Positions 48,701 through 64,000 of a stretch of DNA of 64,000 bases are shown piece by piece. The DNA lies in contig JAAOOA010000399.1 in assembly GCA_012861695.1 (NCBI GenBank), positions 14,305,248-14,369,247 on the forward strand. The letters run 5' to 3'. Positions within the stretch are counted from its first letter, which is position 1. The number at the start of each line of letters is the position of its first letter. The position numbers were made by a program, and so were the translations under genes. Origin of the DNA: Trematomus loennbergii. Lineage: Eukaryota; Chordata; Actinopteri; Perciformes; Nototheniidae. A model generated the notes under the pieces. It was given only the letters and a program-made list of their open reading frames with translations, had not been told where the DNA came from and made no database searches.

Positions 48701-51700
48701 TCACATGGAACACACACATCACATGGAACACACACATCACATGGAACACACACAAACATGGAACACACACTCACATGGAAACACACACAACACATGGAAC
48801 ACAACACATCACATGGAACACACACATCACATGGAACACACACATCACATGGAACACACATCACAGGAACACACACAACACATGAAACACACACACACAT
48901 GGAACACACAAACACATGGAACACACACATCACATGGAATACACACATCACTGGAACACACACATCACATGGAACAAACAACACATGGAACACACATCAC
49001 ATGGAACACCACACATCACATGGAAACACCACATCACATGGAACACATGGAACACACACATCAAATGGAAACACACAACACATGGAACAACACATCACAT
49101 GGAACACACACATCACATGGAACACACACAACACATGGAACACACACATCACATTGAAACACATACAACACATGGAACAAACAACACATGGAACACACAC
49201 AACACATGGAACACACACAACACATGGAACACACACATCACATGAACACACACATCACATGGAACACACACATCACATGGAATACACACATCACATGGAA
49301 CACATGGAACACACACAACACATGGAACACACACATCACATGGAACACACACATCACATGGAACACACATCACATGGAACACACACATCACATGGAACAC
49401 ACACATCACATGGAATACACACATCACATGGAACACATGGAACACACACAACACATGGAACACACACATCACATGGAACACGCACATCACAGGAACACAC
49501 ACAACACACACATCACATGGAATACACACAACACATGGAACACACACATCACATGGAACACACACATCACATGGAATACACACATCACATGGAACAAACA
49601 ACACATGGAACACACCATCACATGGAACACACACAACACATGGAACACACACACACATGGAACACACACAACACATGGAACACACACATCACATGGAACA
49701 CACACAACACATGGAACACACACAACACATGGAACCACACACAACACATGGAACACACACATCACATGGAACACACACATCACATGGAACACACACATCA
49801 CATGGAACACACCAACACATGGAACACACACATCACATGGAACACACACAACACATGGAACACACACATCACATGGAACACACACATCACATGGAACACA
49901 CACAATCACATGGAACACACACACAACACATGGAACACACACATCACATGGAACACACACATCACATGGAACACACACAACCATGGAACACACACATCAC
50001 ATGGAACACACACATCACATGGAACACACACAACACATGGAACACACAAACATCACATGGAACATACACATCACATGGAACACACACATCACATGGAACA
50101 CACACACTCACATGGAACATACACATCACATGGAACACACACATCACATGGAACACACACATCACATGGAATACACATCACATGGAACAAACAATACATG
50201 GAACACACACATCACTGGAACACACACAACACATGGAACACACACATCACATGGAACACACAACACATGGAACACACACAACACATGGAACACACACATC
50301 ACATGGAACACACACAACACCATGGAACACACAGAACACATGGAACACACATCACATGGAACACACACAAAACATGGAACACACACAACACATGGAACAC
50401 ACACAACACATGGAACACACACATCACATGGAACACACACATCACATGGAATACACACATCACATGGAACACATGGAACACACAACACATGGAACACACA
50501 CATCACATGGAACACACACATCACATGGAACACACACATCACATGGAACACACACAACACATTGAACACACACATCACATGGAACACACACATCACATGG
50601 AACACACACAACACATGGAACACACACACATCACATGGAACACACACATCACATGGAACACACACAACACACACATCACATGGAACACACAAAACACATG
50701 GAACACACATCACATGGAACACACACATCACATGGAATACACACATCACATGGAACAAACAACACATGGAAACCACACATCACATGGAACACACACATCA
50801 CATGGGAACACACACAAACACATGGAACCACACACAACACATGGAACACACACACACATGGAACACACACATATCATGGAACACACACAACACATGGAAC
50901 ACACACAACACATGGAACACACACATCACATGGAACACACACATCACATGGAACACACACATCACATGGAACACACACAACACATGGAACACACACATCA
51001 CATGGAACACACACACACACATGGAACACATGGAACACACACATCACATGGAACACACACACAACACAGGAACACACACATCACATGGAACACACACATC
51101 ACATGGAACACACACATCACATGGAACACACACATCACATGGAACACACACAACACATGGAACACACACATCACATGGAAACACACACATCACATGGAAC
51201 ACACACAACACATGGAACAAACACATCACATGGAACAAACAACACATGGAACACACACATCATATGGAACACACACATCACATGGAACACACACATCACA
51301 TGGAACACACACATCACATGGAAACATGGAACACCACACATCACAGGAACACACACATCATGGAACACACACATCACATGGAACACACACATCACATGAA
51401 CACACACAACACATGGAACATACACATCACATGGACACACACACAACACATGGAACACACACATCACATGGAATACACACATCCACATGGAACACACACA
51501 TCACATGGAACAAACAACACATGGAACACACATCATATGGAACACACACATCACATGGAACACACATCACAGGAACACATGGAACACATACATCACATGG
51601 AACACACACAACACATGGAACACACACATCACATGGAACACACACATCACATGGAACACACACAACACATGGAACACACACATCACATGGAACACACACA

Positions 51701-54700
51701 ACACATGGAACACACAAACACATGGAACACACACATCACATGGAAACACACAACACATGGAACACACACATCACATGGAACACACACATCACATGGAACA
51801 CAAACAACACATGGAACACACACAACACATGGAACACACACATCACATGGAACAACACCAACACATGGAACACACACAACACATGGAACACACACAACAC
51901 ATGGAAACACACAACACATGGAACACACACATCACATGGAAACACACACAACACATGGAACACACACATCACATGGACACACACATCACATGGAACACAC
52001 ACATCACAGGAATACACACATCACATGGAACACATGGAACACACACAACACATGGAACACACACATCACATGGAACACACACATCACATGGAACACACAC
52101 AACACATGGAACACACACACATGGAACACACACATCACATGGAACACACACAACACATGGAACACACACACATCACATGGAACACACACAACACACACAA
52201 CACACACATCACATGGAACACACACAACACATGGAACACACACATCACATGGAACACACACATCAAATGGAATACACACATCACATGGAACAAACAACAC
52301 ATGGAACAACACATCACATGGAACACACACAACACATGGAACCACACAACACATGGAACACACACAACACATGGAACACACACATCACATGGAACACACA
52401 CAACACATGGAACACACACAACACATGGAACACACACATCACATGGAACACACACATCACATGGAACACACACAACACATGGAAAACACACAACACATGG
52501 AACACACACATCACATGGAACACACACATCACATGGAACACACACACAACACATGGAACACACACATCACATGGAACAAACAACACATGGAACACACACA
52601 TCACATGGAACACACACATCACATGGAACACACACATCACATGGAACACATGGAACACACACATCACATGGAACACACACACACATGGAACACACACATC
52701 ACATGGAAACACACACATCACATGGAACACACACATCACATGGAACACACACAACACATGGAACACACACATCACATGGAACACACACAACACATGGAAC
52801 ACACACATCACATGGAATACACATTTCACATGGAACACACACATCACATGGAACAAAACAACACATGGAACACACATCACATGGAACACACACATCACAT
52901 GGAACACACACATCACATGGAACACATGGAACACACACATCACATGGAACACACACAACACATGGAACACACACATCACATGGAACACACATCACATGGA
53001 ACACATACAACACATGGAACACACACACACATGGAACACACACAACACATGGAACACACACAACAATGGAAACACACAACACATGGAACAACACATCACA
53101 AGGAACACACACAACACATGGAACACACACATCACATGGAACACACAACACATGGACACAAACAACACATGGAACACACACATCACATGGACACACACAA
53201 CACATGGAACCACACACATCACATGGAAACACACACATCACATGGAATACACACATCACATGGAACACATGGAACACACACAACACATGGAACACACACA
53301 TCACATGGAACACACACATCACATGGAACACACATCATCATGGAACACACACATCACAGGAACACACACAACACATGGAACACACACATAACATGGAACA
53401 CACACATCACATGGAACACACAACACATGGAACACACACACAACATGGAACACACACTCACATGGAACACACAACAACACACATCACATGGAACACACAC
53501 AAACATGGAACACACACATCACATGGAACACACACATCACATGGAATACACACATCACATGGAACAAACAACACATGGAACACACACATCACATGGAACA
53601 CACACATCACATGGAACACACAAACAACACATGGAACACACACAACACATGGAACACACACATCACATGGACCCACACAACACATGGAACAACACACAAC
53701 ACATGGAACACACACAACACATGGAACACACACATCAAATGGAACACACAAACACATGGAACACCACACAACACATGGAACACACACATCACATGGAACA
53801 TCACATGGAACACACACACATCACACGGAACACACACACATCACATGGAACATACACATCACATGGAACACACAAACACACATATCACATGGAACACAAC
53901 ATCACATGGAACACACACAACACATGGAACACACACATCACATGGAACACACACAACACATGGAACACACACAACACATGGAACACACACAACACATGGA
54001 ACACACACATCACATGGAACACACACAACACATGGAACACACACATCACATGGAACACACACATCACATGGAACACAAACAACACACGGAACACACACAT
54101 AAACACACACAACACATGGAAACACACACATCACATGGAACACACACAAACACATGGAACACACACATCACATGGAACACACACATCACATGGAACACAC
54201 ACATCACATGGAATACACACATCACATGGAACACATGGAACACACACAACACATGGAACACACACATCACATGGAACACACACATCACATGGAAACACAC
54301 ACATCACATGGAACACACAAACACATGGAACACACACATCACATGGAACACACACATCACATGGAACACACACAACACATGGAACACACACACATCACAT
54401 GGAACACACACATCACATGGACACACACAACACACACATCACATGGAACACACACATCACATGGAACACACACAACACATGGAACACACACACATCACAT
54501 GGAACACACACATCACATGGAACACACACAACACACACATCACATGGAACACACACAACACATGGAACACACACATCACATGGAACACACACATCACATG
54601 GAATACACACATCACATGGAACAAAAACACATGGAACACACACATCATATGGAACACACACATCACATGGAACCACACACAACACATGGAAACACACAAA

Positions 54701-56845
54701 CACATGGAACACACACAGCACATGTAAGACACACATCACATGGAACACACACAACACATGGAACACACACAACACATGGAACACACACAACACATGGAAC
54801 ACACAATCACATGGAACACACACATCACATGGAACACACACAACACATGGAAACACACACATCACATGGAACATCACTTGGAACACACACACATCACATG
54901 GAACACACACACATCACATGGAACATACACATCACATGGGAACACACACAACACACATATCACATGGAACACACACATCACATGAACACACACAACCATG
55001 GAAACACCACACATCACATGGAACACACACAAACACATGGAACACACACAACACATGGAACACACACAACACATGGAACACACACATCACATGGAACACA
55101 CAAAACACATGGAACACCACACATCACACGGAACACACACATCACATGGAACACACACATCACATGGAACACAAACAACACACGGAACACACACATCACA
55201 TGGAACACACACAACACATGGAACACACACATCACATGGAACACACACAACACGTGGAACATACAAAACAATGGAACACACACAACACATGGAACCACAC
55301 ACACATGGAACACACACATCACATGGAACACAAACAACACATGGAACACACACATCACATGGAACACACACAACACATGGAACACACACATCACATGGAA
55401 CACACACAACACATGGAACACACACAACACATGGAACACACACAAACACATGGAAACACACACAACACATGGAACACACACATCACATGGAACACACACA
55501 ACACATGGAAAAACACATCACTGGAACACACACATCACATGGAACACACACATCACATGGAATACACACATCACATGGAACATGGAACACACACAACACA
55601 TGGAACACACACATCACATGGAACACACACATCACATGGAACACACACATCACATGGAACACACACACACACATGGAACCACACACACACATGGAACACA
55701 CACATCACATGGAACACACACACACATGGAACACACACATCACATGGAACACACACAACACACACATCACATGGAACACACACAACACATGGAACACACA
55801 CATCACATGGAACACACACATCACATGGAATACACACATCACATGAACCACACACAACACACACATCACATGGAACACACACAACACATGGAACACACAC
55901 ATCACATGGAACACACACATCACATGGAATAACACATCACATGGAACAAACAACACATGAACACACACATCACATGGAACACACACATCACATGTGAACA
56001 CACACAACACATGAACACACACAACACATGGAACACACACAACACATGGAACACACACATCACATGGAACACACACAACACATGGAACACACACAACACA
56101 TGGAACAACACAACACATGGAACACACACATCACATGGAACACACACATCACATGGAACACACACAACACATGGAACACACACAACACATGGAACACACA
56201 CAACACATGGAACACACACATCACAAGGAACACACACATCACATGGAACACACACAACACATGGAAAACACACACAACACATGGAAACACACACATCACA
56301 TGGAACACACACATGGAACACACACATCACATGGAACACACACAACACATGGAACACACACATCACAGGAACACACACATCACATGGAACACACACAACA
56401 CATGGAACACACACCATCACATGGAACATACACATCACATGGAACACACACACATCACATGGAACACACACACATCACATGGAACATACACATCACATGG
56501 AACACACACAACACATGGAACACACACATCACATGGAACAAACACAACACATGGAACACACACATCACATGGAACACACACATCACATGGAACACACACA
56601 ACACATGAACACACACATCACATGGAACACACACAACACATGTAACACACACAACACATGGAACACGCACATCACATGGAATACACACATCACATGGAAC
56701 ACACACATCACATGGAACAAACAACACATGGAAACACACATCACATGGAACACACACATCACATGGAACACACACATCACATGGAACACATGGACACACA
56801 TCACATGGAACACACACAACACATGGAACACAACATCACATGAAC
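42796..56845 (+). repeat. 18-bp satellite array, segment 3 (14 kb)
   Basis: Continues the same monomer, with higher-order blocks. CAGAAC markers are at 42958, 43730, 44548, 44981, 47066, 47664 and 48270, each followed by AACAAAC or AACAAC after 169-173 bp. Single-base losses (ATCACAGGAAC, ACATGAACAC, ACACCATCAC) are frequent, especially at 42.8-49 kb and 53-56.8 kb. Open frames reaching 2,684 codons here are artefacts of the stop-free 18-bp unit. Confidence 0.97.
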
Positions 56846-56945
56846 NNNNNNNNNNNNNNNNNNNNNNNNNNNNNNNNNNNNNNNNNNNNNNNNNNNNNNN
56901 NNNNNNNNNNNNNNNNNNNNNNNNNNNNNNNNNNNNNNNNNNNNN
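56846..56945. other. Assembly gap, 100 N
   Basis: Exactly 100 unknown bases inside the satellite, the conventional placeholder for a gap of unknown length. The true amount of missing satellite cannot be judged. Confidence 0.99.
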
Positions 56946-59900
56946 CACACAACACATGGAACACACACATCACATGGAACACACACATCACATGGAAAAC
57001 ACATCACATGGAACACACACACACACATGGAACACACACATCACATGGAACAAACAACACATGGAACACACACATCACATGGAACACACACATCACATGG
57101 AACACACACATCACATGGAACACATGGAACACACACATCACATGGAACACACACATCACATGGAACACACACATCACATGGAACACACACATCACATGGA
57201 ACACACACAACACATGGAACACACACATCACATGGAACACACACAACACATGGAACACACACATCACATGGAACACACATCACATGGAACACACACATCA
57301 CATGGACACACACACAACATGGAAACACACATCACATGGAACACACACAACACATGGAACACACACATCACATGGAACACACACAAACATGGAACACACA
57401 CATCACATGGAACACACACAACACATGGAACACACACATCACATGGAACACACACAACACATGGAACACACAGAACACATGGAACACACATCACATGGAA
57501 CACACACAACACATGGAACACACACAACACATTGAACACACAACACATGGAACACACACATCACATGGAACACACCATCACATGGAAAACCACATCACAT
57601 GGAACACACACACAACACATGGAACACACACATCATATGGAACAAACAACACATGGAACACACACATCACATGGAACACACACAACACATGGAACACACA
57701 CAACACATGGAACACACACAACACATGGAACACACACATCACATGGAACACACACATCACATGGAAAACACACATCACATGCAACACACACAAACACATG
57801 GAACACACACATCACATGGAACAAACAACACATGGAACACACACATCACATGGAACACACACATCACATGGAACACACACATCACATGGAACACATGGAA
57901 CACACACATCACATGGAACACACACATCACATGGAACACACATCACATGGAACACACACATCACATGGAACACACACATCACATGGACACACACAAACAC
58001 ATGGAACACACACATCACATGGAACACACACAACACATGGAACACACACATCACATGGAACACACACAACACATGGAACACACAGAACACATGGAACACA
58101 CAATCACATGGAACACACACAACACATGAACACACACAACACATGGAACACACACAACACATGGAACACACACATCACATGGAACACACACATCACATGG
58201 AAAACACACATCACATGGAACACACACACAAACACATGGAACACACACATCACATGGAAAAACACACATGGAACACACACATCACATGGAACACACACAT
58301 CACATGGAACACACACATCACATGGAACACATGGAACACACACATCACATTGAACACACACATCACATGGAACACACACATCACATGGAACACACACATC
58401 ACATGGAACACACACATCACATGGAACACACACAACACATGGAAACACACATCACATGGAACACACACAACACATGGAACACACACATCACATGGAACAC
58501 ATGGAACACACACATCACATGGAACACACACATCACATGGAACACACACATCACATGGAACACACACATCACATGGACACACACACATCACATGGAACAC
58601 ACACAACACATGGAACACACACATCACATGGAACACACACATCACATGGAACACACACATCACATGGAACACACATCACATGGAACACACAACACATGAA
58701 ACACACACATCACATGGAACACACACAACACATGGAACACACACATCACATGGAATACACACATCACATGGAACACACACATCACATGGAACAAACAACA
58801 CATGGAACACACATCACTGGAACACACACATCACATGGAACACACACATCACATGGAACACATGGACACACACATCAAATGGAACACACAACACATGGAA
58901 CACAACATCACATGGAACACACACATCACATGGAACACACACAACACATGGAACACACACATCACATTGAACACATACAACACATGGAACAAACAACACA
59001 TGGAACACACACAACACATGGAACACACACAACACATGGAACACACACATCACATGGAACACACACACATGGAACACACACATCACATGGAATACACACA
59101 TCACATGGAACACATGGAACACACACAACACCATGGAACACACACATCACATGGAACACACACATCACATGGAACACACATCACATGGAACACACACATC
59201 ACATGGAACACACACATCACATGGAATACACACATCACATGAACACATGGAACACACACAACACATGGAACACACACATCACATGGACACGCACATCACA
59301 TGGAACACACACAACACACACATCACATGGAATACACACAACACATGGAACACACACATCACATGGAACACACACATCACATGGAATACACACATCACAT
59401 GGAACAAACAACACATGGAACACACACATCACATGGAACACACACAACACATGAACACACACAACACATGGAACACACACAACACATGGAACACACCACA
59501 TCACATGGAACACACACAACACATGGAACACACACAACACATGGAACACACACAACACATGGAACACACCATCACATGGAACACACACATCACATGGAAC
59601 ACACACATCACATGGAAACACACAACACATGGAACACACAATCACATGGAACACACACAACACATGGAACACACACATCACATGGAACACACACATCACA
59701 TGGAACACACACATCACATGGAACACACACACAACACATGGAACACACACATCACATGGAACACACACATCACATGGAACACACACAACACATGAACACA
59801 CACATCACATGGAACACACACATCACATGGAACACACACAACACATGGAACACACAAACATCACATGGAACATACACATCACATGGAACACACACACATC

Positions 59901-62900
59901 ACATGGAAACACACACATCACATGGAACATACACATCACATGAACACACACATCACATGGAACACACACATCACATGGAATACACACATCACATGGAACA
60001 AACAATACATGGAACACACACATCACATGGAACACACACAACACATGGAACACACACATCACATGGAACACACACAACACATGGAACACACACAACACAT
60101 GGAACACACACATCACATGGAACACACACAACACATGGAACACACAGAACACATGGACACACATCACATGGAACACACACAAACATGGAACACACACAAC
60201 ACATGGAACACACACAAACACATGGAACACACACATCACATGGAACACACACATCACATGGAATACACACATCACATGGAACACATGGAACACACACAAC
60301 ACATGGAACACACATCACATGGAACACACACATCACATGGAACACACACATCACATGGAACACACACAACACATTGAACACACACATCACATGGAACACA
60401 CACATCACATGGAACACACACAACACATGGAACACACAACACATCACATGGAACACACACATCACATGGAACACACACAACACACACATCACATGGAACA
60501 CACAAAACACATGGAACACACATCACATGGAACACACACATCACATGAATACACACATCACATGGAACAAACAACACATGGAACACACACATCACATGGA
60601 ACACACACATCACATGGAACACACACAACACATGGAACACACACAAACACATGGAACACACACAACACATGGAACACACACATATCATGGAACACACACA
60701 ACACATGGAACACACACAACACATGGAACACACACATCACATGGAACACAACATCACATGGAACACACACATCACATGGAACACACACAACACATGGAAC
60801 ACACACATCACATGGAACACACACAACACATGGAACACATGGAACACACACATCACATGGAACACACACACAACACATGGAACACACACATCACATGGAA
60901 CACACACATCACATGGAACCACACATCACATGGAACACACACATCACATGGAACACACACAACACATGGAACACACACATCACATGGAACACACACATCA
61001 CATGGAACACAACACATGGAACACACACATCACATGAAAACACACATGGAACACACACATCATATGGAACACACACATCACATGGAACACACACATCACA
61101 TGGAACACACACATCACATGGAACACATGGAACACACACATCACATGGAACACACACATCACATGGAACACACACATCACATGGAACACACACACATCAC
61201 ATGGAACACACACAACACATGGAACATACACATCACATGGAACACACACAACACATGGAACACACACATCACATGGAATACACACATCACATGGAACACA
61301 CATCACATGGAACAAACAACACATGGAACACACATCATATGGAACACACACATCACATGGAACACACACATCACATGGAACACATGGAACACATACATCA
61401 CATGGACACACACAACACATGGAACACACACATCACATGGAAACACAACATCACATGGAACACACACAACACATGGAACACACACATCACATGGAACACA
61501 CACAACACATGGAACAAACACACAACACATGGAACACACACATCACATGGAACACACACAACACATGGAACACACACATCACATGGAACACACATCACAT
61601 GGAACACAAACAACACATGAACACACACAACACATGGAACACACACATCACATGGAACACACACAACACATGGAACACACACAACACATGGAACACACAC
61701 AACACATGGAACACACACAACACATGGAACACACACATCACATGGAACACACACAACACATGGAACACACACATCACATGGAACACACCACATCACATGG
61801 AACACACACATCACATGGAATACACACATCACATGGAACACATGGAACACACACAACACATGGAACACACACATCACATGGAACACACACATCACATGGA
61901 ACCCACACAACACATGGAACACACACATCACATGGAACACACACATCACATGGAACACACACAAACACATGGAACACACACACATCACATGGAACACACA
62001 CAACACACACAACACACACATCACATGGAACACACACAACACATGGAACACACACATCACATGGAACACACATCAATGGAATACACACATCACATGGAAC
62101 AACACACACATGGAACACACACATCACATGGAACACACACAACACATGGAACACACACAACACATGGAACACACACAACACATGGAACACACACATCACA
62201 TGGAACACACACACACATGGAACACACAACACATGGAACACACACATCACATGGAACACACACATCACATGGAACACACACAACACATGGAAAACACAAC
62301 ACATGGAACACACACATCACATGGAACACACACATCACATGGAACACACACACAACACATGGAACACACACATCACATGGAACAAACAACACATGGAACA
62401 CACACATCACATGGAACACACATCACATGGAACACACACATCACATGGAACACATGGAACACACACATCACATGGAACACACACATCACATGGAACACAC
62501 ACATCACATGGAACACACACATCACATGGAACACACACATCACATGGAACACACACAACACATGGAACACACACATCACATGGAACACACACAACACATG
62601 GAACACACACATCACATGGAACACACATTTCACATGGAACACACACATCACATGGAACAAACAACACATGGAACACACATCACATGGAACACACACATCA
62701 CATGGAACACACACATCACATGGAACACATGGAACACACACATCACATGGAACACACACAACACATGGAACACACACATCACATGGAACACACACATCAC
62801 ATGGAACACATACAACACATGGAACACACACATCACATGGAACACACAACACATGGAACACACACAACACATGGAACACACACAACACATGGAACACACA

Positions 62901-64000
62901 CATCACAGGAACACACACAACACATGGAACACACACATCACATGGAACACACACATCACATGGAACACAAACAACACATGGAACACACACATCACATGGA
63001 ACACACACAACACATGGAACACACACATCACATGGAACACACAATCACATGGAATACACACATCACATGGAACACATGGAACACACACAACACATGGAAC
63101 ACACACATCACATGGAACACACACATCACATGGAACACACACATCACATGGAACACACACATCACATGGAACACACACAACACATGGAACACACACATCA
63201 CATGGAACACACACATCACATGGAACACACACAACACATGGAACACACACACATCACATGGAACACACAATCACATGGAACACACACAACACACATCACA
63301 TGGAACACACACAACACATGGAACACACACATCACATGGAACACACACATCACATGGAATACACACATCACATGGAACAAACAACACATGGAACACACAC
63401 ATCACATGGAACACACACATCACATGGAACACACACACACATGGAACACACACAACACATGGAAACACACACATCACATGGACCACACACAACACATGGA
63501 ACACACACACACATGGAACACACAAAACACATGGAACACACACATCAATGGAACACACACAACACATGGAACACACACAACACATGGAACACACACATCA
63601 CATGGAACATCACATGGAACACACACACATCAACGGAACACACACACATCACATGGAACATACACATCACATGGAACACACACAACACACATATCACATG
63701 GAACACACACATCACATGGAACACACACACACATGGAACACACACATCACATGGAACACACACAACACATGGAACACACACACATGGAACACACACAACA
63801 CATGGAACACACACATCACATGGAACACACACAACACATGGAACACACACATCACATGGAACACACACATCACATGGAACACAAACAACACACGGAACAC
63901 ACACATAAACACACACAACACATGGAACACACACATCACATGGAACACACACAACACATGGAACACACACATCACATGGAACACACACATCACATGGAAC
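56946..64000 (+). repeat. 18-bp satellite array, segment 4 (runs off the window)
   Basis: The same monomer and markers (CAGAAC at 57473, 58085 and 60147) continue to the last base. A second block type is common here, in which CACAACACACACATC, lacking TGGAA, comes about 90 bp before AACAAAC with GAATACACAC between. There is no sign of an array end. Confidence 0.97.

Noticed and set aside
28957..64000. Open frames of 400 to 2,684 codons on the plus strand and long Cys/Val/Phe-rich frames on the minus strand
   Set aside because: They arise because the 18-bp satellite unit is six codons long and has no stop in most frames. All three plus frames are open at once, one-base indels merely swap one repeated hexapeptide for another, and no domain, start context or codon bias supports translation.
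29168..64000. CRISPR-like or other regularly spaced array
   Set aside because: The repeats are contiguous without unique spacers, vary by point changes and lie in eukaryotic transposon-rich DNA.

Overview
This window looks like repeat-dense intergenic or heterochromatic DNA from a ray-finned (teleost) fish. I infer this from the mix of mobile elements: L2/CR1-group and L1-like LINEs, Harbinger-, hAT- and piggyBac-type non-autonomous elements, and a Ty3/Gypsy chromovirus with a chromodomain. I found no convincing host protein-coding gene on either strand. The only ordinary host-type genes are three tRNA-Ala(UGC) copies at about 6.3, 10.3 and 10.8 kb.

Left part (1-24.9 kb): a patchwork of nested transposons, many with readable boundaries. 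These include a hAT element with 8-bp duplications (1094-2126), an L1-like fragment with a 15-bp duplication (2327-4176) that was itself hit by a Harbinger-like element (2639-3705), a TTAA-flanked MITE (8207-9200), a second hAT element (12855-14243), and a Harbinger-like element (15229-15993). From 17.4 to 21.2 kb there is a large inverted structure built from a 166-bp tandem unit, into which two LINEs have inserted. One of these (17706-19660) keeps a 491-codon reverse transcriptase frame. The tRNA-Ala genes sit in a cassette that also contains a LINE 3' end.

Middle (24.96-29.17 kb): a minus-strand Ty3/Gypsy chromovirus with its 3' LTR, chromodomain, integrase, RNase H, reverse transcriptase, protease and the C-terminal part of gag. 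It carries several frameshifts, and its 5' end is cut off where the satellite begins.

Right part (29.17-64.0 kb, running off the window): a huge satellite of an 18-bp monomer (consensus TGGAACACACACATCACA, with an AACACA variant), about 26.8 kb in view, or roughly 1,490 monomers. The monomer length is a multiple of three and contains no stop codon, so very long but meaningless open frames appear in all frames. Variant monomers recur in a fixed order and show higher-order blocks. The array is interrupted by a solo LTR (33728-34417) and by a 7.2-kb LTR element with no recognisable gag or pol (35577-42795). The three LTRs differ only by single-base indels. A 100-N assembly gap lies at 56846-56945.

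The genes do not form a pathway. The interest lies in genome architecture: satellite expansion, duplication of a transposon-marked satellite block, a tRNA-LINE cassette, and a possible undescribed fold-back element.
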